Of a stretch of DNA of 64,000 bases, positions 1 to 10,450 are shown one piece after another. The notes beneath the pieces were generated by a model. The model was not told the origin of the DNA and did not search any database. It saw nothing but the letters and a program-made list of their open reading frames with translations. The translations under genes were made by a program, and so were the position numbers. Every line of letters starts with the position of its first letter. Position 1 is the stretch's first letter. This DNA is from Corythucha ciliata (taxonomy: Eukaryota > Arthropoda > Insecta > Hemiptera > Tingidae). Where the stretch lies: NCBI GenBank assembly GCA_038030265.1, contig CM075943.1, positions 28,582,001 to 28,646,000 on the forward strand. The letters run 5' to 3'.

Positions 1-331
1 GTGGCTAAATTGACCATTTAAAAAAAATCAATACCGATGAAGCGGTTGGATCAATTGTGACAAAAGAAAGAACGATTCGACGCAGAATTCAATGCTTTTC
101 AAAAAATGAGAGGGTAACATTTTCCGTAGAATGTGTCATTAAGGCGTTATAAACAAAAAAGTGCCAAAAATGAGCAGTTTTTGGCGATTTTCTCAAAACG
201 CACAAGGAAATTTTGTTGGATCTCTTCAGATTCGTGTACCTCACCCCAAAAAACATAGAATAAAGTGAAAAAATCAAAGACGAGATTTTTGTCCACGTGG
301 AACTACCGTTTGACTGGACTAGTTGTATTTA
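1..331. other. anonymous AT-rich DNA
   Basis: No coding signal, RNA gene or repeat was recognised. The open frames here are short and low in complexity. Confidence 0.5.
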
Positions 332-679
332 TTACAAAAAACCTATCTTGAGCATCGTGGTAAATCTATTGCAGCGTGTCTGCCGAGGGCAGCGAACGGA
401 TTGTAAAAGGCTGCTGCATGTGTCAGATAGGAGACAGCTCTTCACAGTCGCCTTGAACAATTTTCGTCTACACTGATGCAAGATCGCTGTTCGAAGACTT
501 TTTTTGTTCTTTGGGACCGTTTGAAAAGTGAAGATCTTATTTCTGTCATGGTCAAATAAAACAGAGCCAAGGGCTTTTACTACGTCCGGAAAATGGCAGC
601 AACACACATATGCTCCAAAGCCAGGTTCTTCCCATCCTAAGCACACGAGCATGTTGATAATTTGTAAGGCACGTTCCAT
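332..679 (-). CDS. unassigned 115-codon ORF
   Basis: An ATG-initiated minus-strand frame of 115 codons ends in TAA. The predicted peptide has normal amino-acid diversity and many cysteines, including a CCCH run near residues 26-29 and several CxxxxC spacings later. I do not recognise a family. There is no signal peptide or obvious membrane segment. No splice partner was found next to it and no neighbouring gene gives context. It could be a chance frame, an exon of a gene not otherwise visible, or a remnant of a mobile element. It is listed only because it is long and compositionally protein-like for this AT-rich stretch. Confidence 0.2.
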   Translation of the reverse strand: MERALQIINMLVCLGWEEPGFGAYVCCCHFPDVVKALGSVLFDHDRNKIFTFQTVPKNKKSLRTAILHQCRRKLFKATVKSCLLSDTCSSLLQSVRCPRQTRCNRFTTMLKIGFL

Positions 680-950
680 TGTTTTAGAATTGTTTACTTA
701 CTTTTAATTAGAACGCTTCGCTTAGAAAGCTTCTGCAGAACATTGAATTGTCAAGTGGCGAATTTAGCGACGTTGGTTGTGACAGGTAGACCCACTACTT
801 GTTTAAATGTGATATTGGGACACTGAATCCTTCACAGAAACACCACAAATTCTCCTAAAAAAAAACGAAAATTGTAATTATTGGCAGTGGCCTCTTTAAA
901 TCCTAAAGCACTTGAACTTTTTTGTTTTGTTTGGCTTCATAATCCAGTCC

Positions 951-1870
951 ATAGTCCAGTCAATAAGAACAAAAAAAGGAGGTTCACCTTACATCGAAAG
1001 TGGTGTTTGACTGTTTTGTCTTGTATTGCTTCTGTAGGTTAGAATATAAGGAATCTGAGTTTTCTTCGTCCTAACCCTTGTGCTAACTTCAGGGTAGGCC
1101 AAAAACCGGCGATTTTTTGGGATTTTGTGGAGTCTATGCAACCAAACAAATTCATTCCCTCGAAAAATGAAGCATTTTGATAGGTTGCACAGACTACACA
1201 GACGCATAGCATATGACTTGTGAACGGGGCCTAAATAAACAGAAGTGAACACACACTTTAGCCAGCGAACGGAAGGATGACGTTGCTGAATGCTGATGCA
1301 GAGAGAACTTTAATCGCCTCTCAGTGAGCAAAGCCACAGCAGTGAAGACTGCTGATGACTTTTAGACCATGAAGGGCAGCTCAAGTATTTATAGCCCATT
1401 CTTGGTGGTTAGGTGAGAAGAGTGAAGATTTTCGCCAAAACAAGAAAATGGGTATTCTTGGATGACTTCAAGTCATTCTATTGCCCTGATCGCCCGTGAA
1501 TTATATATAAACTTTTTACACGTGTGCATCTATTCTTACGTTTGTGCAGGCAAATTTCATTAATTTTTTTCGAATTTTTACCTCTTCGTTGGTGATTCAT
1601 AGCTCCGTTGGTGTTGGTTGCACAAAAAAAAACCCCAAGAGCGAATAATTTAGAGTATTTTGTGACCTACTAATATGAACATACCTATCGTTTAGCTAGG
1701 AAGCACAGGAAATAATTAATTAGCCTAAAATCAAAAAAATGAACAGGTTTTCGCACAGGGCTTAGGACGACGAAAACTCAGATTCCATATCTTCTAACCC
1801 ACCAGAAAAAGAGAAAAAAATCCAAAACCACTTTCGATGTATAGCACAATGTACTCATTGACTGGACTAT
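951..1870. mobile_element. foldback element with ~130-bp inverted arms
   Basis: The left arm (about 951-1090) reads as the reverse complement of the right arm (about 1738-1870). Landmarks are ATAGTCCAGTCAAT at 951 against ATTGACTGGACTAT near 1857, the shared ACATCGAAAGTGG block, and GAATCTGAGTTTTC facing GAAAACTCAGATTC. Arm identity is high at the ends and looser in a GT-rich patch. No transposase frame lies between the arms. A smaller foldback remnant (1127-1231) sits just inside the left arm, so the structure looks nested. Target-site duplications could not be fixed. Confidence 0.65.
1127..1231. mobile_element. MITE remnant, same family as 38773-38903
   Basis: This stretch carries GTCTATGCAACC, CTCGAAAAATGAAGCATTTT, AGGTTGCACAGAC and an end reading GACTTGTGAACGGGGCC followed by TAA. 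All match, in order, the complete foldback at 38773-38903 read on the other strand. Only the core and one end are preserved; the other outer arm is missing. Confidence 0.6.
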
Positions 1871-2599
1871 CAGTCATATGAGACATGTGACGTAGTCACT
1901 AATTTGGAGCGACTTCAATCATTCAATCAAAGTCATATGGATTACAAGTTGCACCACTCCACCCCCTCACGCCCTAAATCAGCGGTCTCAAATAAATTTC
2001 TCATTTTTGATCCCACAAGATAGCACTGCGTTCTTTACTTTATTCAAGTTCAGTTCACGTAGTTCCTTTATTTTAGCCCTTTGTGAACTGCAGAGCAGAA
2101 ATTATATAGTTTGAAGATCAGGGTCGTACTGAGGCTACTTCTTCTGGGTGGGAGAGTCGGATTCCCCCCACCACCACCAAAGAAGCTGTAAAATTGGGCG
2201 TTCTTCTTCCTGACGTTACTTGTTCTCATCGTGTTTTTTTCCCTTCGTTACAGTTTCAACAAACATTTCGCCAATACGATCATAACATTAAAACTAAATG
2301 CTGTGAAAGACGCAGGATCAATGCTGCAAAGCACTCCAGATTGAAGTACTGAAGTAGCACTGCGTGTTGTAAGGATGATTAGGGTAACGATTTAGTGGAC
2401 CCATCAAACCGGAACACCCGTGGTTAACGATAAATGGGGGGGGGGGCTACCTTTGCAACAAATTAAATGTTTTTTTATTTATTTCAGGAATCTTGAACGA
2501 ATTTTAATAACTAGTTACCTATACTTATTATTGTCAGAACATGACATTTTTTGTATAGCAAAAGCAAACCCCGTTTACAAACTGTCTGTCAACCCATTG
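1871..2599. other. anonymous DNA with poly-G tract
   Basis: Nothing codes convincingly. There is an 11-G run at 2436-2446. The short open frame that begins next to it runs into the degenerate MITE copy that follows and shows no protein family. Confidence 0.4.
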
Positions 2600-2744
2600 A
2601 CGTGCGTCTGTGGAAGTTTCAGCCTGTGGAAGTCTAGAGCCTGTGAAACCTATGAAAATGCTTTATTTTTCTAGGGAATAAATTGGTTTGGTTGCATTGA
2701 CTCCACGGGCGCTTGGCACATGCAGAACTTATGAACGTGGTCTA
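2600..2744. mobile_element. degenerate copy of the 38773-38903 MITE family
   Basis: The core words AATGCTTTATTTTTCTAGGG, GGTTGCATTGACTCCAC and the end word CTTATGAACGTGGTC followed by TAA correspond in order to the family's central and right-arm sequences. The left arm is much decayed. It is the third copy in this window, counting 1127-1231. Confidence 0.5.
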
Positions 2745-3561
2745 ATAAATTTTTTTTTAAGTTACTGCAGCACATTTCCCCAAAATTGAAATTAAAAATA
2801 ATAACTATACGGGGCGGAAGGAGATAAGTGTGACAAAAAAAATTTGGAGAAAATTGACATCATTTGCGACCGAAAACACCCTACCTATACCATGGTTCGA
2901 AAATCAAAACCCTTCGAGATATGATATTTCAAACGCTTCTTCATGGCTTACTTACATCAATTTTTTGATTTTACTAACTACTAGCTGCGTTTACTACTAT
3001 TTATTAACTGCGAGAAAATCGATTTCAATTTGCATTTTTGCAGCTTTTGGTGATGGATTCGGAAATAGCACACTATTTCCTGTCAGGATTAGCCATTTGC
3101 GGTGGATATGAACTATTTTATGTGGGCTCAAATGCGGCTCCAAGTCGTGCAAATCGGGGATTTTTTTTTTTTCAAAAAAAGTCAGTCCCTGTTTGTCTAA
3201 AAACAAATCACAAAACTTGTTCAAATTTTTCAGGTCAAAACAAGCGATTTTGAAAAGAATAATCATTATTTTAAGTTATAAGGGCCTAAATAACAGAAAT
3301 GTACCTTATTTTTCTTTATGATCTGTCTACGTTTTATTTTTCAAAATAAAACCCACCAATCACCCATGAAAAAACGTCCCAAAGCATCAAACAATAATTT
3401 ATTTTCATAATTATTTGATTTTCCAAAAAATGTAAAAAAAAAAAAAGTACGATTCTTGGTTTGCCGCCCCCATATAAGCCATTTGCCTTTGACTCATCAA
3501 TGAAAAGAAGTGCCCCACCCCCCAGGTGTTCGTTTGGAAGCGACAAGTCGCATTAGACTAA
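2745..3561. other. anonymous AT-rich DNA
   Basis: No gene is supported. The frames seen here overlap on both strands and are lysine/phenylalanine rich, as expected from AT-rich noncoding DNA. Near 3281 an isolated AGGGCCTAAATAACAG resembles the terminus of the MITE family found at 1127-1231. Confidence 0.4.
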
Positions 3562-4302
3562 AGGTGGCTACACACTATCGTGTTGTGTCATAACACGAAA
3601 CACGAGACAACCGTATTCGGCGAAACATGCCGCAAAACTGGACGAATGCTTGTTTCGTGTTACGGCATAAAAAACTGTTCTGTCTCGTGTTACGCGTGTA
3701 TCCGAAAAAAGTCAGTTTTTCAGACACATCAAAGGGTTTTGTTTCGCCGTAATACCGAAACAGAAACAAGTACAAATGCTCGTACACACTTTCGCCGAAA
3801 CAACGAAAGGTTTAGTATAATACTTACTAATACTAGTACTACGTACTAGTACACTACCTGCAGAAGTTTTCAAATAGACTTGAAAGCTCCTTCAAGAGAC
3901 TTAACATTAAATCCGTGCCGCCACTCCTGCAAAAATTGAATAGAATTTGTGATTCGAGTTATCGCTTAAAGTAAATTGAGAGATTCCACCATCGCCGTTT
4001 ATTTTTCACTCTTAAAGCTTTTTTTGTGCAACAAACGCCCGGTTCGCGACTATGTATGCCACGGTAGCTTCTAGCACATCATCGTCTGACATCTCGAAGG
4101 CTTCTGAGTGCTTAATGTCTGTTTCGCGAGACACATTTTAGTATCCGCAGTTGAAATGTTTCGGGGTAACAATCCCTTAGTGTGTACAGGCTGCTACGTT
4201 GTAGGCTCACAACACGAAACACATACGGCGAAACAAGCCGAAACATTTTTTTTATGTTTCGTGTTTCGTGCTATGACATAACACGATAGTGTCTAGCCGC
4301 CT
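3562..4302. mobile_element. PIF/Harbinger-like MITE, 741 bp
   Basis: Terminal inverted repeats of about 43 bp start AGGTGGCTACACACTATCG on the left and, read on the other strand, AGGCGGCTAGACACTATCG on the right. They continue through TAACACGAAACAC. Both ends are bordered by the trinucleotide TAA (3559-3561 and 4303-4305), a 3-bp target duplication typical of the PIF/Harbinger superfamily. The interior repeats words such as GCGAAACA and contains no transposase, so it is non-autonomous. The superfamily call rests only on the target duplication length and sequence. Confidence 0.7.
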
Positions 4303-4479
4303 TAAGAAAAGAGATATATGCCTTTTAAAACGTTTGGAAAATCATATCACAGAAACAATTGAGTTTCGGGCTATGATGCATTTTCGATTGCAAATAAGGT
4401 CTACTTTCATCCACAAAGTCCGTGCTTGATTCGGAACATCCTGCATAAAAATGGTCAGGGGCCGAGACGAGTCTACAGT

Positions 4480-4629
4480 AGGTCTATTCGTTTGTCGTCC
4501 CGGACTACTCCGAGCAGCACGAAATTTTGCAACCTCGCGGGTTATCATGTGAAATAACGCGAAAAAATAATGAAAGGTTAGTACTTTCAGTGCTAATAGT
4601 GCAGCTCCGGACGACAAACGAATAGACCT
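4480..4629. mobile_element. short TIR element (MITE), 150 bp
   Basis: The left end AGGTCTATTCGTTTGTCGTC is mirrored at the right end (GACGACAAACGAATAGACCT), followed inward by a GGA/TCC match with one extra base on the left. The interior is AT-rich and noncoding. The flanks do not give a clear target duplication. Confidence 0.7.
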
Positions 4630-4857
4630 CATGTCCGATCTCGTATTCCTAGGTGTTTAAACCGCATCTACTGTACACGTAATGAAACAAAGTGATAATT
4701 ACAAATTTTTAACAAATTTGAGAGCAGAAGCCCCCCCCCCCCAGGGAATAGTTAAAAACCTACGCCCTTTCATGAAAGCTTGTTCGTAATTGAATAAAGT
4801 TAGAATTGCAGAGGCATCTATCGGGATCGATTTTCCCAAAATGCTATTCCATGTGCT

Positions 4858-6708
4858 ATGTGCTATTCCATTTTCGAAGCGTCATACCTCTAAAACTATC
4901 TTTTCAACCAATACCCCTCCTTGTTGAAAGTTCTAGAGCATCAAATGGAGAGCTCAGGAACGTCTGTATCAACCACCTGGAATCTGTTTTTGACGTTTGA
5001 AACGCTGTTTGTCCCAAATAGAAATTTCTCAAAATTCACTATTAGACTGGGTTTTATCGCTCCACATGTCATTACTGTTCTCTATTCGCCTCTGGCACCG
5101 TTCTAGGTCCTTGTCATCAAACTGGGACTTTGGAGAAGTTAAATGGCTTACTATACTCTGTAGCCTTGAGTGGGGGGTTGGGTGTCGGCCTAATAAATTC
5201 TCAGACAAACTGTGGAAATAGTGTAAAGGCTATTTGAGTTCAAAATGGCTATTTGTCGGCCTCTGAAATTATGATTTTCGTTCAAGATAATCATTACGTA
5301 TTTTTTGTTTTTTCAACAGAACGGACACTTTTTCCCAATACCGATCTAAGTTGAGTCCCTACTCAAAGTAAATAGCGCAATAAAAACATCGCAAAAGTTT
5401 CTTCAGAATTAGTATACGTTTGGTCCGAATGAACCTTAGCCTAGCGTGTGATGGCGTGCGAAATCCAATGATCATCAGCACAATGATGCCACAACAGGGC
5501 TGCAATCCTCTACCAGGACACTTAGCCATCCAACATGTCTTCTAAGGTGTCCATGAAATAGATAATCGGATGAAACATAGGGTGGTTCGGCTCATTTGCG
5601 ATCAAAATTATTGCTAGACGTTCGTGAAAATTATTGCTTTGCCTCCGAGATGCGACACGTTTTGTATACATGTATGTATTTTACGAATCTGTACTTTTTA
5701 CCTATAAATGCCACCTATGCGCTCAAAAACAGATGATGTTCTAAGATGGAGCGCGAAATTCTGTTGTAAAAGCATACTTTTCGATAATGTAACCGAACTA
5801 GAACCAGGCGACAGAACCACCGATGTCCAAAGAAAACTTGTTAGTCCCATACTGCTCACTTTTTTCCAAGGCATTTTCCTCTTTTTGGAACTGTAAAAGT
5901 GAACAGTTTTTTTGAACCGCTAGAAAGCTGGCAGAACGAAGAATTGTTTTTGTGTGATTCAAAAAAAAATCACAGGGATACTTGGAAAATAGCCGAAGAA
6001 TAATATTTGTTCAGGCATAAATTACAATTTTTCATTGGATTCGCATGCCGTCACACGCAAGGCTAAGGATCATTCGCACCAAACACTTACAAATTCTGAA
6101 TATACGTTTGCGCTCTTTCCATTACGCTATTTACTTTGAGTGGGAATTCAACTTAGATTGTATCGTAGGCGTTCATTGGGAAAAAGTGTCCGTTCTGTTG
6201 AAAAACAAAAAATACGTATAATGATTATCTTGAACGAAAATCATAATTTCAGAGGCCGACAAATAGCCATTTTGAACTCAAATAGCCTTTACACTATTTC
6301 CACAGTTTGTCTGAGAATTTATTAGGCAGACACCCAACCCCCCACTCTAGGCTACAGAGTATTGTAAGCCATTTATCTTCTCCAAAGTCCCAGTTCTGGA
6401 AGCTATGAACGAGACGTCTATTTCGCACCTATGACTTGATAAATAATTGATGACAAGGACCCAGAACGGTGCCAGAGGCGAATAGAGAACAGTAATGACA
6501 TGTGGAGCGATAAAACCCAGTCCAATAGTGAATTTTGAGAACTTTCGATTTGGGACAAACAGCGTTTAAAACGTCAAAAACAGGTTCCAGGTGGTTGATT
6601 CAGATGTTCCTGAGCTCTCCATTCGATGCTCTAGAACTTTCAATAAGGAGGGGTATTGGTTGAAAAGATAGTTTTTGAGGTATGACGCTTCGAAAAAGGA
6701 ATAGCACA
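4858..6708. repeat. 1.85-kb inverted repeat with arms over 600 bp
   Basis: The left arm (about 4858-5470) is mirrored by the right arm (about 6033-6708). Shared landmarks in mirror order include TCGAAGCGTCATACCTC, CTAGAGCATC, CACATGTCATTACTG, CAGACAAACTGTGGAAATAG, ATGGCTATTTGTCGGCCTC and ACGGACACTTTTTCCCAA. The right arm has an extra stretch of about 55 bp near 6400-6450. The spacer (about 5471-6032) is unique and noncoding. The scattered short frames in both arms are mirror shadows, not genes. It could be a foldback transposon or an inverted duplication. Outer ends stop abruptly with no confident target duplication. Confidence 0.85.
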
Positions 6709-9700
6709 CGTTTTTGAAAATTTTGAAAAAAAAATAGGTGATATTTGCCCATCTGTAAAGGTTGAACCGCTCGACCGATTTGAAAACTTTTTTTTTTTTT
6801 CAATCGACGCGAAATTCTGTCAACTTCAACTGAGTACATTGTGCGTTTTCCGTTAGGATTGACCATATTCGACTTATAAGTGATTGACTGAAAAAAATCA
6901 GAAAATGTTGAGGTTTTTAGGCTCTCAAAAGTTGTGCCTTTCGAAATTTTGTGTGCAAACTGTGATTCCTTGTTAATAGGACCCTGACGGAATAATTGAA
7001 AAAATAAAATCGCCTACATCACCTTTTGCAGCTTTTACCTACTTTTATTGTTCTGTTTACTGAACTATAACCGCAACAATTGGAGAACGATGCTCACTTT
7101 CTATAGTTGAATCAGCAGTTTCTGGCTTGAGTTTACGGTTAACAGCCAAAGGATTATTTGTTTGGCTAGAGACAAGCGATTCAGGGAGGGCTTTTCTAAC
7201 CAAATAAAGCAACAATATTAAGTAAGTCAACATGCCAGAGGTGATTTTTCCTGAAAGAACGGAATGTGACAAAAGGGGCTCAAAATAAAATGAATAAATG
7301 ATTATTATTCAAGTAGAGGTAGTGTAAATGAATACTTAATAATTAGTTTAGCACCATCCATCCAACATCCATCATCTTGAGCTTGTATTCCCTGAAGTTT
7401 GTTTATTAGGATTTTGCCTCGCAGCAAGGCTTCAAAGATGGAAAGGGTTTACTTCGTGGTGAATGGCTTAAAGGAGCGACGAAGAAGATAGGAAGGGGGT
7501 CGAGTTCAGCAAGGAGGCGATGGCTCGGTGTTAAGTGCTAACATCTATTAGTAAACAATGATTATACTGTGAGTTAAGTAATTTCAGAGTCGGATGTTGG
7601 GCAAGTTCGGGTGATGAGACTTAAAGGAAGTAACTCACGGGGAGGAACTGCATAATGCAGTAATGGGCTGGGAGTCCGGCCCATTAGCCCTTTTCGAAAA
7701 GGGAAGAGGTCTTAGAAAGGACTGAACAGGGTGTGAGGGGATGAAAAGCAACATGTCTTATCTCCCTTAAGCGGACCCCCCGGCAAAAGGCTCCCGGAGA
7801 TTGGGATAAATTGGTGGAGTTTGCCAGAAGCTTCAACTCCGTTTTGGTTCAAGTTTCTGCCTTACTTAAGTTAAGTCCTAACGCTTTTGTTATTCCTCGA
7901 AAAGGGAGGGGTCTTCAAAGTAAAGTTCTACGAGCACATTGCAATAATAGAGCGTTGGCGTGTCGTTTGAGCTCTTTCATTTCGAAATTCAGAACCTTTT
8001 TGAGACTCATTTGTTTCATTTCTCAACATCACAACGACCTCAAACATTATCAAGTCAATCGAGTAAATGAAATCGCCGAGATTTACACACTATAAAAAAT
8101 GCACAAAGCGCTTTCTCTGATTCCACTCGTAAAGTTGTAGTGGTGTGTCTTTACAGCATCATCTCACGGCCAAAAGCTCAAGGCCCTACAAAAGGAGGTG
8201 ATCTCTCTCAATCCCCCTTTCTCTCTCCTCAATCGCATAATCCTAATCCAAATGTCCCACCCTACCCTGACACTCCAAACCGGCCCCTTCTTCTTAAAAG
8301 AAGTTCACCCCTATTCCTTGTTATTCGTTTCTATCCCCCTCCCCACCTCAGTAATAGTCATTTTTGTATTATTCGTCTGAATGTAATTTTATTTGAAGCA
8401 ATATGGATTTAATGCCAAAAAAACAAAAAACAATGAAAGTAGAAAGTAAAACAACAGGAAGGAAATCATTAATCACAATATTTCGGGAAACCGAGCGTTG
8501 AGCTCCAAGTTCCGCCAGGAAAGATTATTAAACAAATTCATTCCTCCCGGGGAGTTAATAATCGCAAATCGTGATTTTTTTTACAAAACATTTAATCGAT
8601 CACTCTTCAAAACAACAAAGAAGTAAAAAATGATGACGAGTCATCAGCAGGGGGGCAAGAAAGAGGCGGAGGAGAGGATATTGCCTCATAACTTGGCATA
8701 TTTTCAAGTGGGCCGTTGTGTTTACGGACAAGTGAGAGGGAGGAAATGGGAGCTTTTTTTCTCTGTCCTGATCGATAACAGAGAGATAATAATATGAATA
8801 GAAAGATAGCGTCAAACTACAACCCCTACGGACCCAGAAAGAGAAGGAACAAAAGCTTCGAACTAGAAGAGGTACTTTTCTTCTCCTATATGTATACTGT
8901 GCAAACCTTGATCCCTCCAAATTTATATGAAGCTCTATCTTTTACATCATCGTTTTTTCGTATAAAGTTTGACTTGACGTGGAAAAATGGGGAGGGGGGC
9001 TGGGGGGCGTTTGGATCAAATCTGCACCAGGAATTGAGAAGTATATCCTTATGGAAGCAGGGTGACTATGCTATTGCACTGGTATACCCGGGAGTTATGC
9101 GGGTATAGTAGCCCCTGTTATTGAATTAGTGGGCGTTACCGAGGGAAAAAGATTTAAAAAATCGGATGTGGCAATTACAAGCGCCGATCTTTGATAAGGG
9201 GGGAGGGTCAAAACTCAATGGATCATTTCCTACACCTCTTGATATTTGGCTGTGAAACCGACCATTTAATTATGTATTACAACCATTTTTTATTTAGCTT
9301 ACAAATCCCACGAATAATGCTAAACCGAGAAACGGAGTGAACCGCAGCGCCCGTCAAAATGTCCAATGATGAATGGTTCGCGTGGTAAATGTCGTTTCAG
9401 GAGATTTTCACGACTCCAGAGTGGGGCCAGCGAGGTCCACGTCATTCGAGGCTTCAGGGCTGTTGATAGCACCGTGCACGGCCATCATCCGCCGGAAAAT
9501 TCGTGTGGCCCCCAAGGAAAAATTGTGCGAGTGACCAAAACCGGCGGAGTCACAGTGAAATCCTCTTCAGTGCCTCGTCTAACATCGAAAATCCGTCTCG
9601 ATCCTTGGATTTCCTGAGTCAAGAAACCGAGGTACGCGATTTCAACGAAACTTGCAATATATAACCGTGTGAATTTTAAACTAGAAAGTATTTTGATGAG

Positions 9701-10299
9701 CCGGGTGCGGTTTATACGGTTGGACAATGCTCAAAATTCACAAATTGCAGGTGATCGCGGGAAATATGCTTCCCTCTCAATGGTGTCCATGGCTAGCACG
9801 ACTGAGTTTTTGACACGACGAAACCAAAAATAAGATGACACTTCCAAACCTCAGATAACAGGATGAAAAACCTGCGAATCTAGAATTCTCGTCACAGGGA
9901 TGCCATTTTTGGACGCTTTGGATCATTTTCAGAAGCATCACACGGTCCCCGGTGGGTGCCATGCAATCCACAGGCCTGAAGTCCTGAAAAAAAAAAAAAA
10001 AAAGTCGAAACGCTCAATTTTGCCCACTGTAAGGTGTACCGGCGGCGGCGGCTGCATTTGTCAAGTGAGAATTGCCCGAGTGACTCATGAACCAATTCCC
10101 TGACCAAATCGAAACAACTTTTTGGTAATTTGACGACAAAATTGCAAAAAACTGGCCTCTCAACCTCTGGACAAGCATTGTAAAACTGGATTAATACTAG
10201 AGGAACCAATTTTTTTGTTTGGATTCCTCACAACCAAAGTTTGGCCATAAGAGATCGTCAATTTCAGTTGTTTCGCTCTTTAAAAGACTTTGTCGCGGG
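6709..10299. other. long stretch without a recognisable gene
   Basis: Several ORFs of 60-106 codons occur on both strands but overlap each other and match no family I know. Two small stem-loops stand together at about 7662-7705: AATGGGC pairing with GCCCATT, then CCCTTTTCGAAAAGGG. A similar CGAAAAGGGAGGGGTCTT word recurs near 7898. There is a C/T-rich patch around 8190-8350 and A-runs near 9987-10002. No tRNA, rRNA or retroelement motif was found. Confidence 0.4.
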
Positions 10300-10450
10300 G
10301 TTAGAGACCATCAAACCACAATTTAGCACGTTTGGAGTTCTCGAAAAACTTATTTCGCGCGCTTGACTCCCTCGAAAACCCTATTTCACGCATTGGGTTC
10401 TTTTAATAAACCAATCTCTCAGTTTTGACTCTCTTAAAACTCCTGCGTCA
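10300..10450. repeat. short degenerate tandem array
   Basis: Successive segments of about 40 bp repeat the pattern of a variable CTTGACTC or TTGGTTCT-like word, AAAAACC or AAAACTC, then ATTTCRCGC. The pattern is the same kind seen at 15345-15480, 18395-19035 and 47420-47655. Confidence 0.4.
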
